Assembly (NCBI GenBank): GCA_013397935.1
Contig: VZRN01003447.1
Location: forward strand, 389,964 to 453,963
Length of the DNA: 64,000 bases
Source: Dasyornis broadbenti
Taxonomy: Eukaryota > Chordata > Aves > Passeriformes > Dasyornithidae
Direction: 5' to 3'
Each line of letters starts with the position of its first letter. Position 1 is the stretch's first letter. A model generated the notes under the pieces. That model was given only the letters and a program-made list of their open reading frames with translations. It was not told the DNA's origin and made no database searches. A program made the translations under genes and the position numbers. Positions 49,738-63,000 of the stretch are shown in pieces.

Positions 49738-51774
49738 ATAACTCTTGGGAGGGTTACAGATGTTTTCCACAATTTTCTTTTGCACGTTACCACAAATAAA
49801 ACCAGTTTGTTTAAAATACTCCATCAACCGCCACCTCCAGAGAAATAACAGGAACCATCAACACAGATGGTACATGAATGATACATTATTTCTGTTGTGT
49901 GGCACTACAGAGACATCTTTTTTAGCAAACAAGTTGCTATGGGACTCACCAGACTATCAATAACCTACTGCTAGTCTCATGTTAGCTTATGGTCATCACC
50001 ACCTTGGTTGTACGCACCTTCACTTTGTCACTTCAGACTAGTGGCTCAGTTAAATAAATTTCCAACAGCTACACTAAAATAAAATCCAGCATAAGTCTTC
50101 TCTCTGGCACTGTAATCCACTTGAATCGATTGTGTGCTTTAAGTCCTATCTTCAAGAGGACAACAAAAAATTCACAGTTGTTAATATATCCCAGAGAAAT
50201 TATTATCATTTGATCACATATGCCAGCATTAAGGCATATATAAACTAGCAAATAGGAAAATTCTATTCACTCAACATAAACCCTAAAAGGATAGTTGAAC
50301 AGCACAACTATGATATCAACATTTAAATACTGAAAATTTACTCCAGAGAAAAAGGTACAACCAACCACCTGCATCTGTGAATGCGCCAAAAATCAGTGAA
50401 CAATGTACCAGATCTAACTTGCCTTGAAATGCAACTGTCTTCTCTTGTGCCCTTTTAAAACTGTTTTAATTAGTATACAACCAAGCTGAATATTTTATTT
50501 TGAAGAACCATATTACAGATATCAGTATGAAATTTCATTTATGTTAAATTATACAGAGGGGTGAAAATACAAAATTTCAATTGACTACGACTGCAAATGC
50601 CCTGCATGAAAATTGAGATGCTCTACAGAATAAAGAGACTGCAGTTCTAATCAACCACTAATAAACCCTGTGTATGAGTAGTCAAGATGAGAAGGAGGGG
50701 GAGGGGAGAAAACCCAGTATGTTTTCACAACCTATGGGATAAGTGCTTACATGTTGCCAACACAGGATCCAGATAATGCAGACATTTAAATTAAAGAATG
50801 CTATTTTGGATAGTTAATTACCATAGCATTCAATACCTAGCTAGGTAAAGTGCTTTCCAGAAACATACGATCTAAGGGTAGTTTTAAACCCAGTTTAAAC
50901 TCAGTTTTAAATAGAGTTCTTCCTGAAAGTGTACAGTTTTCTGTTAGATGTATCCATATCTCTAGTGATTTCTGTGAGTATATATGAAAACAGAGTGCAA
51001 ATGTACAGCTTACACATAATATATACATCTATCTTCTAATAGCAACTTCTTTTTATGAAAACCAGTCAATGAGCAGCATTGTCTTCTATACTGCAAAAAC
51101 TTAGCATTAAATTGCTTCACAGATTCAGAATATACAGTGCCACTGAGTCAAGGAGCACTGCTAAAAGGCAGCCTAACACAACAGGGTCACAGAACCTGTA
51201 AACTGTATCTGTAATCAAACTAACCCCTGTCTGTAGCATGCTGCTGAAGTCCAGTTTTGATGGATATTGTGTCCCAGAACACAAGCCAAGAATAACACTG
51301 CATTGAGAGAGCAGTTCGAGGCATCTCAGTGCAAAGAAATCACAAGGCTGACAGCACAGAAACAATGCAATTGTCAAACTTTGTCACCAACCTAACTAAA
51401 GCAAGCAAACAAACAACAAAAAAAGGCATTTTACCTTTTTAAGGAAAAATTTCTGCAATTTCTTGTGAGGTAGCTTTATCATCTTTTTTTCACCATCCAG
51501 GATACAGGTCAGGCATTGCAAGTACTTGAGCCATTCTGCAGGGGTTTGACACCTTTTGCCTTCTCTATTAACTCGCTGCAGTCAGCTTAGCTCAATGCGT
51601 CACCAAACACCAGCCCAGCCCCGCAACAGATTAAAAGGCAAGAGCTAGGCTGGATCTCATTTTTGACTCAAACAAGGAAGCAATAATACCGACACTCCAG
51701 CTCTAGCCAAAGCCTTCAGCTGTGTTGTAAGCACAAGGAGGAAGAATACAGGTATGAGGTCTGCATTGCTCTCT

Positions 51775-51813
51775 AAAAAAAAAAAAAACAAAAAAAAAAA
51801 AAACCCAAAAAAC
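51775..51813. repeat. A/C-rich low-complexity tract
   Basis: Two long A runs split by a single C, then CCCAAAAAACCC. Confidence 0.9.
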
Positions 51814-54033
51814 CCTGCAAAGTTAAAAAAGGTGCTTATACATGGGCAAGAATGTACAAGAGGATGAAAGAGGCACAGAGATGCTCCGTATCTCACTGAT
51901 CCTTTCAAATCCCGTGCTACAGTAGAAACTCAATGTCCAGAACTCTGAACATGACCCAGCACTGCCTGCTGAGTGCAGCTTGTGACTGTGCACCTGTTAA
52001 TTAAGCACATTGTATGTGATTCAGCCAAGCACAGGAAAGAGCCTGTCATTTATGTTCTCTTCAAATCATTTGAAGACTTATTTCCTCTGAATAGTTTTTA
52101 GAAAAAACTCTACACAGAGAGATTGCACACAAAGATGTTATATACAGATACATGTGAAGGTATTTATAGAGCACACCAATGCTGAGTTTGATTCAATGCC
52201 ATAGGAACAAGCAATCATGGGCATGGCTGCCTTTCCTTTGGGAATCTGCAACTAAAGCTCATCTTCAGATTTGGTAGGACAGGGCTCAGCAGCACCCCAG
52301 TAATGCTGCATCTCCTGGGTCACTGGTGTCCTGAAACAGTGAGTGCTGTAAGGGGATCGGATCTCAAACACTGTGTTCACTCCCAGTTCTGCCAATGGGA
52401 TAATCCCTGTGTTTAAGAATGAAGCACATGCTGAAGCAGCTAGTTTAATCAGTTTAAAAAATCACTTCATGATCAAGCTACCCCCGATCAGTGTTTAAAG
52501 AGTCAGCATGTGAAAGAATACACAGAAATGTATTATGAGAGGAATTTCTTCCAAACACTATCAGTTGCTCCCAAATATCTCCCGTTTTTATACTATAAAT
52601 ATTATTTCACACAAGCTGCAAATCTCTAATAGTCCATCTCTACCTGTATCATTTTTCTGCCATTTGCATAATTTTCTTACCACAAGGACCATGTTTGCTC
52701 CTCCGCCCTTTTGCTGCCCATTCTTCAGGAGCTTAAGTACCACAAGCCCTATCAAATGTCACCGCAAATGTCCACTCCTACAAAGGCACAAGTGCTTAAC
52801 CTCCAGCAAGTGGCAAGGTCTGAGGCAAGCCAAGGAAACAGGAGGTTAAGAGAGTTCAGCACACACTTAACTACAGAGGCTTGTTTGTATTTAAGGGAAG
52901 GACAAACAAGAGAGGCAAAAGACAACTGCAGTAAAATGCAGAACCAAACTGGTGAACAGTGTCACTATGCACCCCCAAGTCCAGCTGAAGAGGCAGCACA
53001 CTGAAAATGCCACAGAACAGAAGTGCAAGGTATGTCAAACTATTGGTCAGGAGAAAGATACAGACTTAGGACAACCACTGTGCTAAAACAACAGCTGAAG
53101 ATAAGCAGCAGACCTGGTAAAAGCATTTAGATTATTCAGGCTGTCAAGTGCTCAGACTGATAGTGGAGAATTGCAGACTAGTTTTCTGAGAAGCGTCCTG
53201 AACCATGAGGATAACTATCAAAACAACACGGAGAAGATGATTCCAAGTCCCATTTCAAGAAATTGTTGCAAAACTGAAAACTGAGGAACACAAGCAGCAA
53301 GATAAGGACTAATTCTATGCTTAAAGCCTTTGGGTTCAATTTTGATAAAGTTAGAACATTTCTTAGGAAAATCTCACTGGGTACTGTGCAAGGTGGAAAA
53401 GAATCCAAGATTCCTGTAAAAACCGAATGGTGAACACAACATAAAACCCACCTGGATGCATGTAGCAGAAAGATAAATTGCAGCCACAGTATCTTTCTCA
53501 ACAGCTTCTGCTACCAATGGGCAAGCTTGGTTTTGAAACTTGAAGCCTTTCAAGGTATACAGTTTTAAAAACCCTGTGATTTTGGGTATGCATTACCAAG
53601 GAGCATATTACTTTTAAAACTAACAATTCTTACTCCAGATCACCAAGATCTTCATAATTTCTCAGTGTTTGAACTTCTCTCTAGGAGATTCCCCAGTGTC
53701 AAACAGTATTGACTTAGAATTTCATTTTTCCTACTGTAATTATTTGGCTGAATTTTCATTTCTGCACTCACATCCACAAGAGTTGCAAGGTTTTCCTCTA
53801 TAAGAGCAAATAAAAATACTTTGAAGAGATCTTAAATTCAAGACTTCCTTCGTTTGAGATAACACATAATCATTCCAGACTCTATATTCATCTAGTTCTT
53901 TCAAGATAGCTCAAGCTAAACAATTATATTTAATCTGAAAGTACCATAAAGACAATTGCATGCCTTCTAATACATAATCAGGTTTTGGAAAACAACTACA
54001 TTACAGGTAGACTTTCAGCTATAATTCTAAATT

Positions 54034-54075
54034 TCTTTGGTTTTGTTGTTTTTGTGTTGTTTTGTGGGGGGGGGG
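54034..54075. repeat. T/G tract ending in G10
   Basis: TTTCTTTGGTTTTGTTGTTT and a further TTGTGTTGTTTTGT end in ten G (54066-54075). It is the complement-strand counterpart of the A/C-rich tracts elsewhere. Confidence 0.85.
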
Positions 54076-54541
54076 CTTAATCAAGAAAACACTGAGGACT
54101 AAAGACATACCTTTAGCATTATTTTTAGCTATTTATGTATGTCTGTATGTCAGAATACATTCTGAATTCTGTCACAGTTACTATGGTAGATAATTGCTTT
54201 TTGTTAAATCTGACAGTGAACAGATGCAACACATACACAGTCCCTGCTTATTCACAATCCTTGCTAAATGCAGCATTTAACACATAAACAAGTCCTCCAA
54301 ACTCCATGTGCACAAACACCTTTCCTTCCAGACACAGCTCTCTGCCCTTTACAAGTCTGTGCACTGTTATATGCTACACAGGCTTTGTTTGGGCAATTTA
54401 AATGAAAGATGCTTCATTCTTTGGTGAATACTCACCTCATTTTTCTGATCTAACCAACTGAAGGAACACCTCTTTTCTGTTGCTGCTGTGTATTTATTTT
54501 TGTTTATGAACTACACTGTTCTTTGATGGCCTGCTCGCATC

Positions 54542-54565
54542 TAATACTAATTCTCATTAGTATTA
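54542..54565. repeat. 10-bp-arm inverted repeat
   Basis: TAATACTAAT and ATTAGTATTA flank the loop TCTC. About one such structure is expected by chance in a window this size. Confidence 0.85.
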
Positions 54566-57500
54566 AAAAGATGGCATTAGCATCCCAAGAGAAGCTAGCC
54601 ATAGGCAAATTCTGACTGAAGGAATAAAGCATCCTGTGGCTATATTTAGTTCTGCACATATAGCATATATACAGTATTTTATAGTAAAGAAAAATATAGA
54701 TCAGATTTTTCTTTCAATGTGGTATTACTCTTGACGGGAACCAATATTAAAGAGTTCCATACAAATGTAGGTGGTATTACAGATACCCATTTCTATACCT
54801 ACTGAAATTACCTTTCTAATTTCCTTAGTAACTCAAACTTGAAAGGATAAAATACCTTCCTGCTTTAACTCACATGGCTAAAAAAAAATAAGAAGTACAA
54901 TTTGAAAAAATAAATTATTTTATCAGCAATTCTAATCCAATGTTAGTCCTGTAGCTGACAGGTTTCCATTTAACCTCCTGTTTTGACTTACAAATTCACA
55001 GACTTACAAACTACCAGGAGAATTGTTTACTACAAGTTAGTTTCTGCATATACAAAAATCAAAACTGACGTTTGTGTCAGCTTTTCCCCCTCACTTATTT
55101 GAGGTCATTACATAGAGAAGTGATTTCTTTTTTTTTTTTTCCTCTTTGATCCTGAAAGGATTTCTCCAGACAACTGGCTAATACAAATTTGTTTCAGCTT
55201 GCTGGGGCTACATTGCAAAGGACTCATCCAGCTCTCATTAGTAACTTAGTGTTGAGAAAGATTCCAATATGACTACCCGTTCTCAGGCTTTTTCCCCCAA
55301 AACTTACTTAAAAATAACCATGCATATTTGATCAGGAAATCTGGATTCCAGAAAAACTTTTTTCTTTCCCCTCCAGCTCCTCAAAAGCCTAAAGGTATGA
55401 TTGTATCATCTTCTCTTCTGTCCTGATACACCAACTCCATCTCCTCCAAAAGCCACCTTGAGGGATAAACAAGGAAGCGGACCACAGAGGATGGTGCCTG
55501 TGGTCTGGATAGCACTGAATACATGATAGCAAGACAAAAGCACTGACCTTGGAAAACAGAACTCTACTCCCTTTTGAAAATAATTGGTGCCAAAATCCAC
55601 AGAAGTTTGGGCTTGGAAGGGCCCACTTCAGGCAGCAACAATACCATGGGATTTTCCTCTCTTGTTCCAATTAGCGAACATCACTGCCTGGCAGATCCTG
55701 CTCAAGCTTTTAAAACAACTCACATGTAAAACCATCTCCCCTCACACCTTGCCAAGCACCCAGTACAAGGCAGTTTCCTGGGGACTGATACCAAGGACTA
55801 CTGCAATGAAAGCAAGGAAATAGTTTCTCCACAGAACCCACTTTGTCTACTTGCTGCCCTAAGAATCCTTGAGTTACCCTTTGAGATGCTCTCAATGAAA
55901 AAATGACTGCATGACTTTTATACCAGAAACAAACAAATGAAACAGTTCTCTGCAATTAAAAATTGAAAAAAACAAACATGGCTACATCACAGTTAGGAAA
56001 TCTCTAGATGCAGAAGAAACTTATTGGGAAAAGAGAACAACTTTTAAGAAAAGAGAGCTGTTTTTGATTTCCTGAAATTTGCTATATCACAAAGCTTAAG
56101 GACATTTATGGCCAAGGTTTTTAAGGGATTCAGTTCAAGTTCTGCTGTGAATTTGGACACTGTGATCAAGGTTCAATCAAGATTTTCCTTTCTTTGTTAC
56201 ACTTTCATGAGGGTAAAAGAGCTGCATGTATTTTCTCTAAATCTTTATTATAAATGCAAGCCACCTTCAAGCTGATTTCTATTCAGAAGCCTTTTTAAGA
56301 AACATTAATACACAGCAGCTATTAAAGTTTAACTTAGTCTTTTGCAAATCTTTCCAAGAGTCAAGAGATATTTTTGGGGGGATATTTCACACAAACAGTA
56401 ATCCATATTCTTTTTTTTCCTCTCCTCATCAGACAAAAATCAAAAAGTACATTACAATTCACGGTCCTGCTGAGATTTTGTTCTGCTTTTAATCAAGTTC
56501 AAGTTATTCAGGACTCTACACTGTGCATACTGGTTATAAAAAAACGCACATTACTTAAAATATGAGATAACCCTCCCTTATGTCTACTATATTCACGGCC
56601 TATGCTCAAGTTTGGAAGAAGACAGAGGGGCACCCTCTGCACAGGTGAGAACACAGGTGACAGGGTTAAGGAGCATAGCAGGGGAAAATATCCCTGTCTA
56701 TAAACCTTCCCTGTCCTGTTACATGCAGCTTTCTGGCCACCTCTCACAGTCTTCCCTGTAACTTCACATATATACTGCTACAAACACCCCTTGCTGGAGA
56801 CAGAAGAAGGGATGGAAGTTATGAACAGAGCAACAGAACAATAAAAAGCTGCAGGCTATAAAAAAGTCCTAAACACCATGCTTCTCTACATGCAGGCATA
56901 GTTTATCTGATTAACAAATGCCACGCACATTTGAAGATGATCATAAGGTGATTCCCAATCACATTATACTCTTCAGTTGTCTGTGTTGATCAGTGAAAAC
57001 AAAGAAAGGAAATTACAAGTTCTAACAGTATTCTCAGTATATTCTAGTGTAGTAATTTTCTCTTATTTCCTAAGTGCCACTAAATGTTCTGTAGAGATCA
57101 AATACCTCTACTGATGAGACAAAGTCTGTTGAAATTACTTACATTTGGAAACCTAATCCAGTGCCCCGAATAAATGCTGTTCTCATTAGAGAGCCCTTTA
57201 GTAGAATTGTTAGAGGTTTGTTCCTCTAAATGAAGGTCCACACTTTCAAACATGCCCAAGCCAAAGAAATTTATCAAAATGTGTGATCATATCATAGCTC
57301 AAGAAGCTCTGGTGTGATTTAGGCAGCACAACACCAACAGCCATGCTGTGAGAACTCAGTCTTGACAGCATCTGAAATTTTCAACCCTGAAATTGCAATC
57401 AGGGCTTCTTTGTAAAGGTCCAGTGTGAGTCATGGGACAACATTTCAGAGAAGGACCCTTGGGGAAGTCACTCATGGACAAGATTACACACCTATCAAGC

Positions 57501-58530
57501 TTTCAAAGAAATTTAATTTCTGAGAAGTACAAATCTTGCAAAAACTTGCACTTAGGACCCTGACATTTAAAGAATTGCTTCTGAACAGAAACAAGTCGAA
57601 TCTCTTCACAAATAGGAAGAACACCAAGGAAGCAGCCCACACTTTTAAAGGAGTTTCACTCCTCACCCGCAGTGAGTCTGTAGCAAAGGTGCAGTTGCCA
57701 CACAGGCAGTAAAATGAACAGCTGTACATTCCAGAGGAGGCTGCACGCAGATTGCTGAGCTCTGCCACCTTTAAAGCTCAGATGCACCCTTGATGAGCTG
57801 TGCTCTCCTGATGAGCCAGCTCTGAAGTACCACACACACTATTCTGCAATCGCTGTCCTAGCAAGCTTGTGATGCACCATGTCTCCTAGCTAAGCACCAC
57901 ACCCTAGTTAGCAGATTAACTCCTAGCACTAGGAACATGCAAAGGACACAATCGCCTCTTGGCCAGCAGGTTTTTTGGGTTTTATTTTGACTCTTACATT
58001 TGTCTTTTTTTTTTAACTTTAAGATCACTATTCAGCCTGATATAATCTCTCTCTAGATAGAGATTTCTTTGACAAACAATGGAAACTATAATTCAGCAAC
58101 TTCAAGAGCAATTTAGAGCATTAATTTTGCCCACAGATGACACCAAAATTACAGTTTGGGGAACCCTGATAGTTAATTTACATCATTATCTTACAGGCAG
58201 AGCTAATTTTCCAGCAACAAAAAGGTTAAATCTGGCACTGGCACCAGACAAACATGAACCACCACCATCATGACAAACAGGAACACATGCCAACAGGTAA
58301 TACGTCAAAGGAGACATAACATTGTATGCTCAAGCTCTGATCACAGAGAAAAAATTCTCTATCAACATTTGTGAGCAAAGACTGAATTTTTTTGGACTTG
58401 AGCTTTCAGCATCATATACTTTACTTTTGAGCCAGCTGCTAGGATTGCCTGGGAAAAGAGAACCTACTTTGCAAAATAAGTTGGACTTTGGGTATTTCCT
58501 TTTGTTTCACTTAGGTACATGATTCAGCGC

Positions 58531-58544
58531 TTTTTTTTTTTTTT
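58531..58544. repeat. Poly-T tract (14 T)
   Basis: An uninterrupted T run; longer than most others on this strand. A 16-T run lies at 59341-59356. Confidence 0.9.
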
Positions 58545-58694
58545 CAATTTGCTAAATTTTAATAAAAATACAGTCATTCCAAAACTCAAAGTGAGAACTT
58601 GTGTTAGAAGCACCTGGGGAAAAAATAGTCTCAGAAGTACAAGGTCAGATCCCTACCTTCCCACTAGTATGGTGGTTCTGAGTTCTTACATGCA

Positions 58695-58774
58695 GATCCA
58701 CTGAAAGCAGGATTCAAGGGAGACACAGTGCTTGGATCCACTGAAAGCAGGATTCTAGGGAAACATAGTGCTTG
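58695..58774. repeat. 40-bp tandem duplication
   Basis: Copy 1 (58695-58734) and copy 2 (58735-58774) both begin GATCCACTGAAAGCAGGATTC and end CAGTGCTTG or TAGTGCTTG. They differ at three positions and are exactly head-to-tail with no spacer. Confidence 0.95.
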
Positions 58775-59340
58775 GCACGTGCTTCTACTTCCAGATTCAA
58801 GTTTTAGGCATACATTTTACAGCATCCCAAGGGCACAAGCAAAGAAAGGAGGGAAGAAAAAGAAAAAAAAGCAGCATTCAAAATGTCTTCATGAACACGA
58901 AGTCACGGGACAAAAAAAAAAAGGCAAAACTGCTGCAGGAGGAGTAACTTAAGATTCATCTATGGCTGCAACTTGAAATCGCCTAGGGTTTCTATTGATT
59001 TTTCATATCTTTATGGTAGGTGTGTAATTTAGATATATACTGGAAATATGGCGTGTTAATAAGTTATTTTGAACACCAATTCGTATCTCCACCCGGCCTT
59101 TCCAATAGACAGAGTAAATACAAGTGAATTACCTAGGTAGTTAAGTTGATATGAAAACGGAAAAGCTTTCATACCCTATACTGCTCTTATTACAATAATC
59201 ACTGTAAAGACTAACTCACATTGAGGGCAATTCCTTAGCACAATGAACCAGGAAAGCCTGCTGCCCAAAGTGACTGCCTCAGATTCAGACTAAGATCTCA
59301 GCATATAATCAGAGTGCTCTAACAAGTGTGTCTCTTAGAC

Positions 59341-59356
59341 TTTTTTTTTTTTTTTT
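59341..59356. repeat. Poly-T tract (16 T)
   Basis: An uninterrupted T run with no element recognised next to it. Confidence 0.9.
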
Positions 59357-60116
59357 GGACATTTTAAATATTCCAAGTTTATAGATTATCTATAAGCATA
59401 CACTTCTAGAGTTACAAAACTATTTATTACATTGGTGACTCTTATGCTTTGCTAATAGCTATAAAGGATATAAAACAAGCAGTAATACACAACTTAAGCC
59501 AGAGACCTTGGAGAAAAACAGAAAAGCCCACAACTGGAAATATGTCACATCTTTTCTTCAGGATAAAATACAAACATAGTTCTATTCTCTTAGTTTATTG
59601 GTATTCATTTGAATCTACCAGCACTTTAATTTTATTTGTGATTCTTGCACATTTCAGACGTACATATAAGGAAGAAAAAGGTTAAAATTTCTTACATTAG
59701 TTGATCTTAACTTCTCCACACAAAACCAAAAGAACCATATCCTATCTATTCCACTTTCAATTAAAAGAAGTTTAATACTCTTCCTATCTCATATACATTT
59801 CTCTCCACTGCTCTTCCACCAACCCTTTGGTCTCAATAACCATGTTTCTCTATACCTTTTCAAAGGTGAAATGACTAGAACAGAGCAGAGGGTTCCAACT
59901 GAGAAAAATCAGCACAGCGGCATAACTCTGCTGGTACTTCCTATTCACCTCCTCCTGCCTACAGTATCCCCCCAATGCTTCACAAACAGAAAGAGAATTC
60001 ATGCTCCAAAGTCTGTGTTCTGCACCTCCCACAGTGGCACAATACTTGGCACAACCTGCATACTGTTAGCATTTTGAAAGAGATTTCTAGAAATAGCCAC
60101 ACTGCTGATGTTTAAC

Positions 60117-60162
60117 AAAAAAAAAAAAAANNNNNNNNNNNNNNNNNAAAAAAAAAAAAAAA
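60117..60162. other. Assembly gap of 17 N inside a poly-A run
   Basis: Fourteen A (60117-60130), 17 N (60131-60147) and fifteen A (60148-60162). The gap lies wholly inside a homopolymer, so the true tract length is unknown. Confidence 0.95.
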
Positions 60163-62980
60163 GTCTCTCTTCACCTTCAGTGCTTTTTCATCTGATTAAA
60201 GATGCTATTATTCTTCTATTAAGATATTATGTGGATGTACCAAAAACGTGAATGCAGACTATAATATCACAATGCCAATAAAAGTTTTTTGCTCATGGAT
60301 TTATAAAAATCCATCTTCCCACTGACTTTATCATCTTATTTCATGCAAGGTAGCACAATGATATTCTTTGTACTAATTCCAGTAATTTCTGCAGTTGATC
60401 ATAACCTATCGTAAAACAAACTCTGCCAGATAAAGTCACCTCAAAACAATGTGCTAGGGCATTAATGTTTGGAAAATACACAGCTTCTCACAGAAATTTT
60501 ATCTTTCAGGTGAAGCAGAGGGTCCAGAATTTTAAAATCAACATGGCAGCAAAAAAACTGTCAATACAGGGATGATTCTAAAGATGTATTTACAACATTC
60601 AGTTAAACCAAAAAAAACAGAAAAAGAACAACAAAAGCTGCAGCTTGATTTAGGCAACTGCAAGATCTATTTAATGAATAATTAGTTAACGCAGGACTGT
60701 ATTTTCAGTGAATAACCTTCCACTAAATTTGATGTGTTTTCTGACAGTGAATTTAGGCAGAATTTACACTGTGTTTTCCTTTCAAAACTTCTATATGGGC
60801 AAGTACCCAAAGAACTACCATTAAGACTTAGCAAATTTGGTCTGTAATTCAAGAGAACAGCTCACCAATTGCCTCTCAAATTTTTATCCACAAAATTAAG
60901 ACACAAAATGGAAACAGGACTTTGATGTATATTGACTAACAGCAAACTTGCATTAAGTTTGGATAGAGGGAACAAGAGGACCATCTGTATGTTGTGTAGT
61001 TAGCCAAGGTGTAGGATGCTTTACAGGATGATTAGCAGAAATTATCATAGTTCTGACTCATAAATGGCAAATTATATGTTTGGGCTGAATTCATTCAACT
61101 TTAGCAAAATCAAATACAAGCTTCCAACAGCTCGATGAAAATAGCATCACAACCTAAAGGAAAATATCATTCCAGAACAGTACAAGCAAAGGGTTGAAGA
61201 AAAGACTGCATACCTTAATAGATAATGATGAACTAGAGAAGCTTTGAGTTAAGTAATGGAAAACCCACACTAGAGACCTGTGGTTTAAGGAGTTTGTGAA
61301 ACTATTTCTAGAATGTACAGTGTCCCTCCATTCACAGATGGAACAGATAATTGGATATGGAGAATATTTAGAGGTGATTTGTTGTTCAAAGATACAGTTT
61401 CTCACAGAAGCTTTGTAGTTTTGTGAATTAACATTAGAAGAAACAAAACTACATTCATGTGCTGTAACAATTCCTGTCGAACATCAGCCAGGAACTTTCA
61501 TCCACTTGGGCCTATCTGAGGCCAAATAACTGGGGTTTGGTTAAAGCCAATTTTTTGGAAAGAAATTCAGTTCTGACTTGAAGGACAAGCTCACTTCCCA
61601 GCTTCTAAAAAAGCCACTTCCCACACTTCCAAAAATCTGCCAGTGGTTTCTATCTTTGTTCTCAGTACTGGGTCTGGGGAGGGGGCACAGGCTTCAGCTT
61701 CCAGTTAAAGCTTCTTGCACCAGCTCAGTGATTGCCAGAGCTCCCCAGCTACTGCAAAGGTGATTCACTTAAGTGCACGCTGCTCTTTCGGGTCAGCTCT
61801 TATCATTAAAAAAACCTTTAAACTGGCATTCAAAGAAACAAAAAGAAAACTCCGCCCTAAAGACGACTGAAAAGCTACCCAAATTCTCATACAATGATTC
61901 ATTCTTAAGTGATAAAAACCCTTTTGTCAAACAAGACAGACCTCTACCGTTGGATGAAGTTATTGCACGTTTAACAAGCTTCCTCATTACCCCGGAATAA
62001 TTCCATCGGGCTGGTTGTAGGTTATAGCTTGCAGTGCAGATCAAGGCTCTTGCTGCAGCATAGCTGCATCAGAGGTGGCTTGTTGGCAGAGGTAGTCACG
62101 CACAAGATGAGGTGAGAAGTCCCTCCTTCTTAAAGCATTTCTTCCTAAGTGGCCAATCTCATGGAAACAAACATGCTCAGAATCTTGTAACAGGCTACCC
62201 TTTGTGGCACTGCTGCTGCTCCTTAAAATAAGGGGCTGTAGATCTCACAAGTAGGCTTAAAAGATGCAATTGCCGAGACTAAGAAATTTGAAGAGTTAAA
62301 ATGAATGCACATACCACAAATATCAAAATGCTTTATTGCAGGTCAGTTTTCCCTTGACCTGGACTGAGGTCTGTGACACTGGGAGTAATATGTCAGCCAG
62401 TCACAGCATCCCAAATCACATGTCAACCCTGTCCAAGTTAAACTGACAGCTGTACTCAGGCTACCCAGTACCAGTCTCCCTGCCAGATCCCTGAGCTGCA
62501 CCATAGTTACTGTGGACTGCAACATTGCTGTGATGGTGTTCCAAACATTGGAATTGACAATACGCTTATTTATTTGGTTAAGAAACAACCAGCACCCACC
62601 TTGCCCCTTCCATTGAAATGGCAGGGTATAATTTAAGAAACAGAATTATCCTTCCTCACTGTTCAAAGCAAGAACAGGGAGAAAATAGAAGCTAAAATTC
62701 CAGTTCTTAAAATCATTTAGGTTCAAACTAACCACTAACAACAAGGCAACCTAGATGACCCACATGCTCAAAGAAGTCAGTCCAAAGTCAGATTTGACTT
62801 GGACTCATGGCAGAAATCAGGCAATTATCAGCTGGAGCATGTTTCAGGGGCAGGATCTGGAGCAGCTGTTTCTTTTAATACTTGGCTGGGGTGTGTCTAT
62901 AAAAAGAATTAAGATAAAGTCTTGGCAAGATAAAAAATACTAATAGCTATAATAGTTATTCTCTGTGATGAAACTTGGTG

Positions 62981-63000
62981 TTACCATCTGCAGATGGTAA
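62981..63000. promoter_or_regulatory. 20-bp perfect palindrome with two E-boxes
   Basis: TTACCATCTGCAGATGGTAA is identical on both strands. It holds two abutting CANNTG E-boxes, CATCTG (62985-62990) and CAGATG (62991-62996). CAGATG-type E-boxes are bound by class II bHLH factors such as the neurogenin/NeuroD, Atoh and TAL groups. Whether this copy is a working site is inference; nothing else here marks an enhancer. Confidence 0.5.

Larger units (their letters stand above)
49738..58694. other. Unique AT-rich non-coding DNA
   Basis: I recognise no gene or transposon. The longest ATG-started frames are about 104-107 codons (52535-52849 plus, 53178-53501 minus) and resemble nothing known. A/C-rich, G-run and T-run tracts are listed separately. 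Confidence 0.65.
58775..62980. other. Unique AT-rich non-coding DNA
   Basis: I see no recognisable gene or transposon. The stretch contains T16 (59341-59356) and the poly-A gap at 60117-60162. Short open frames of up to 83 codons are of random type. Confidence 0.65.

Noticed and set aside
54542..54565. 10-bp-arm inverted repeat as a regulatory element.
   Set aside because: AT-rich arms of this length are expected about once per window by chance, so it is listed only as a repeat.
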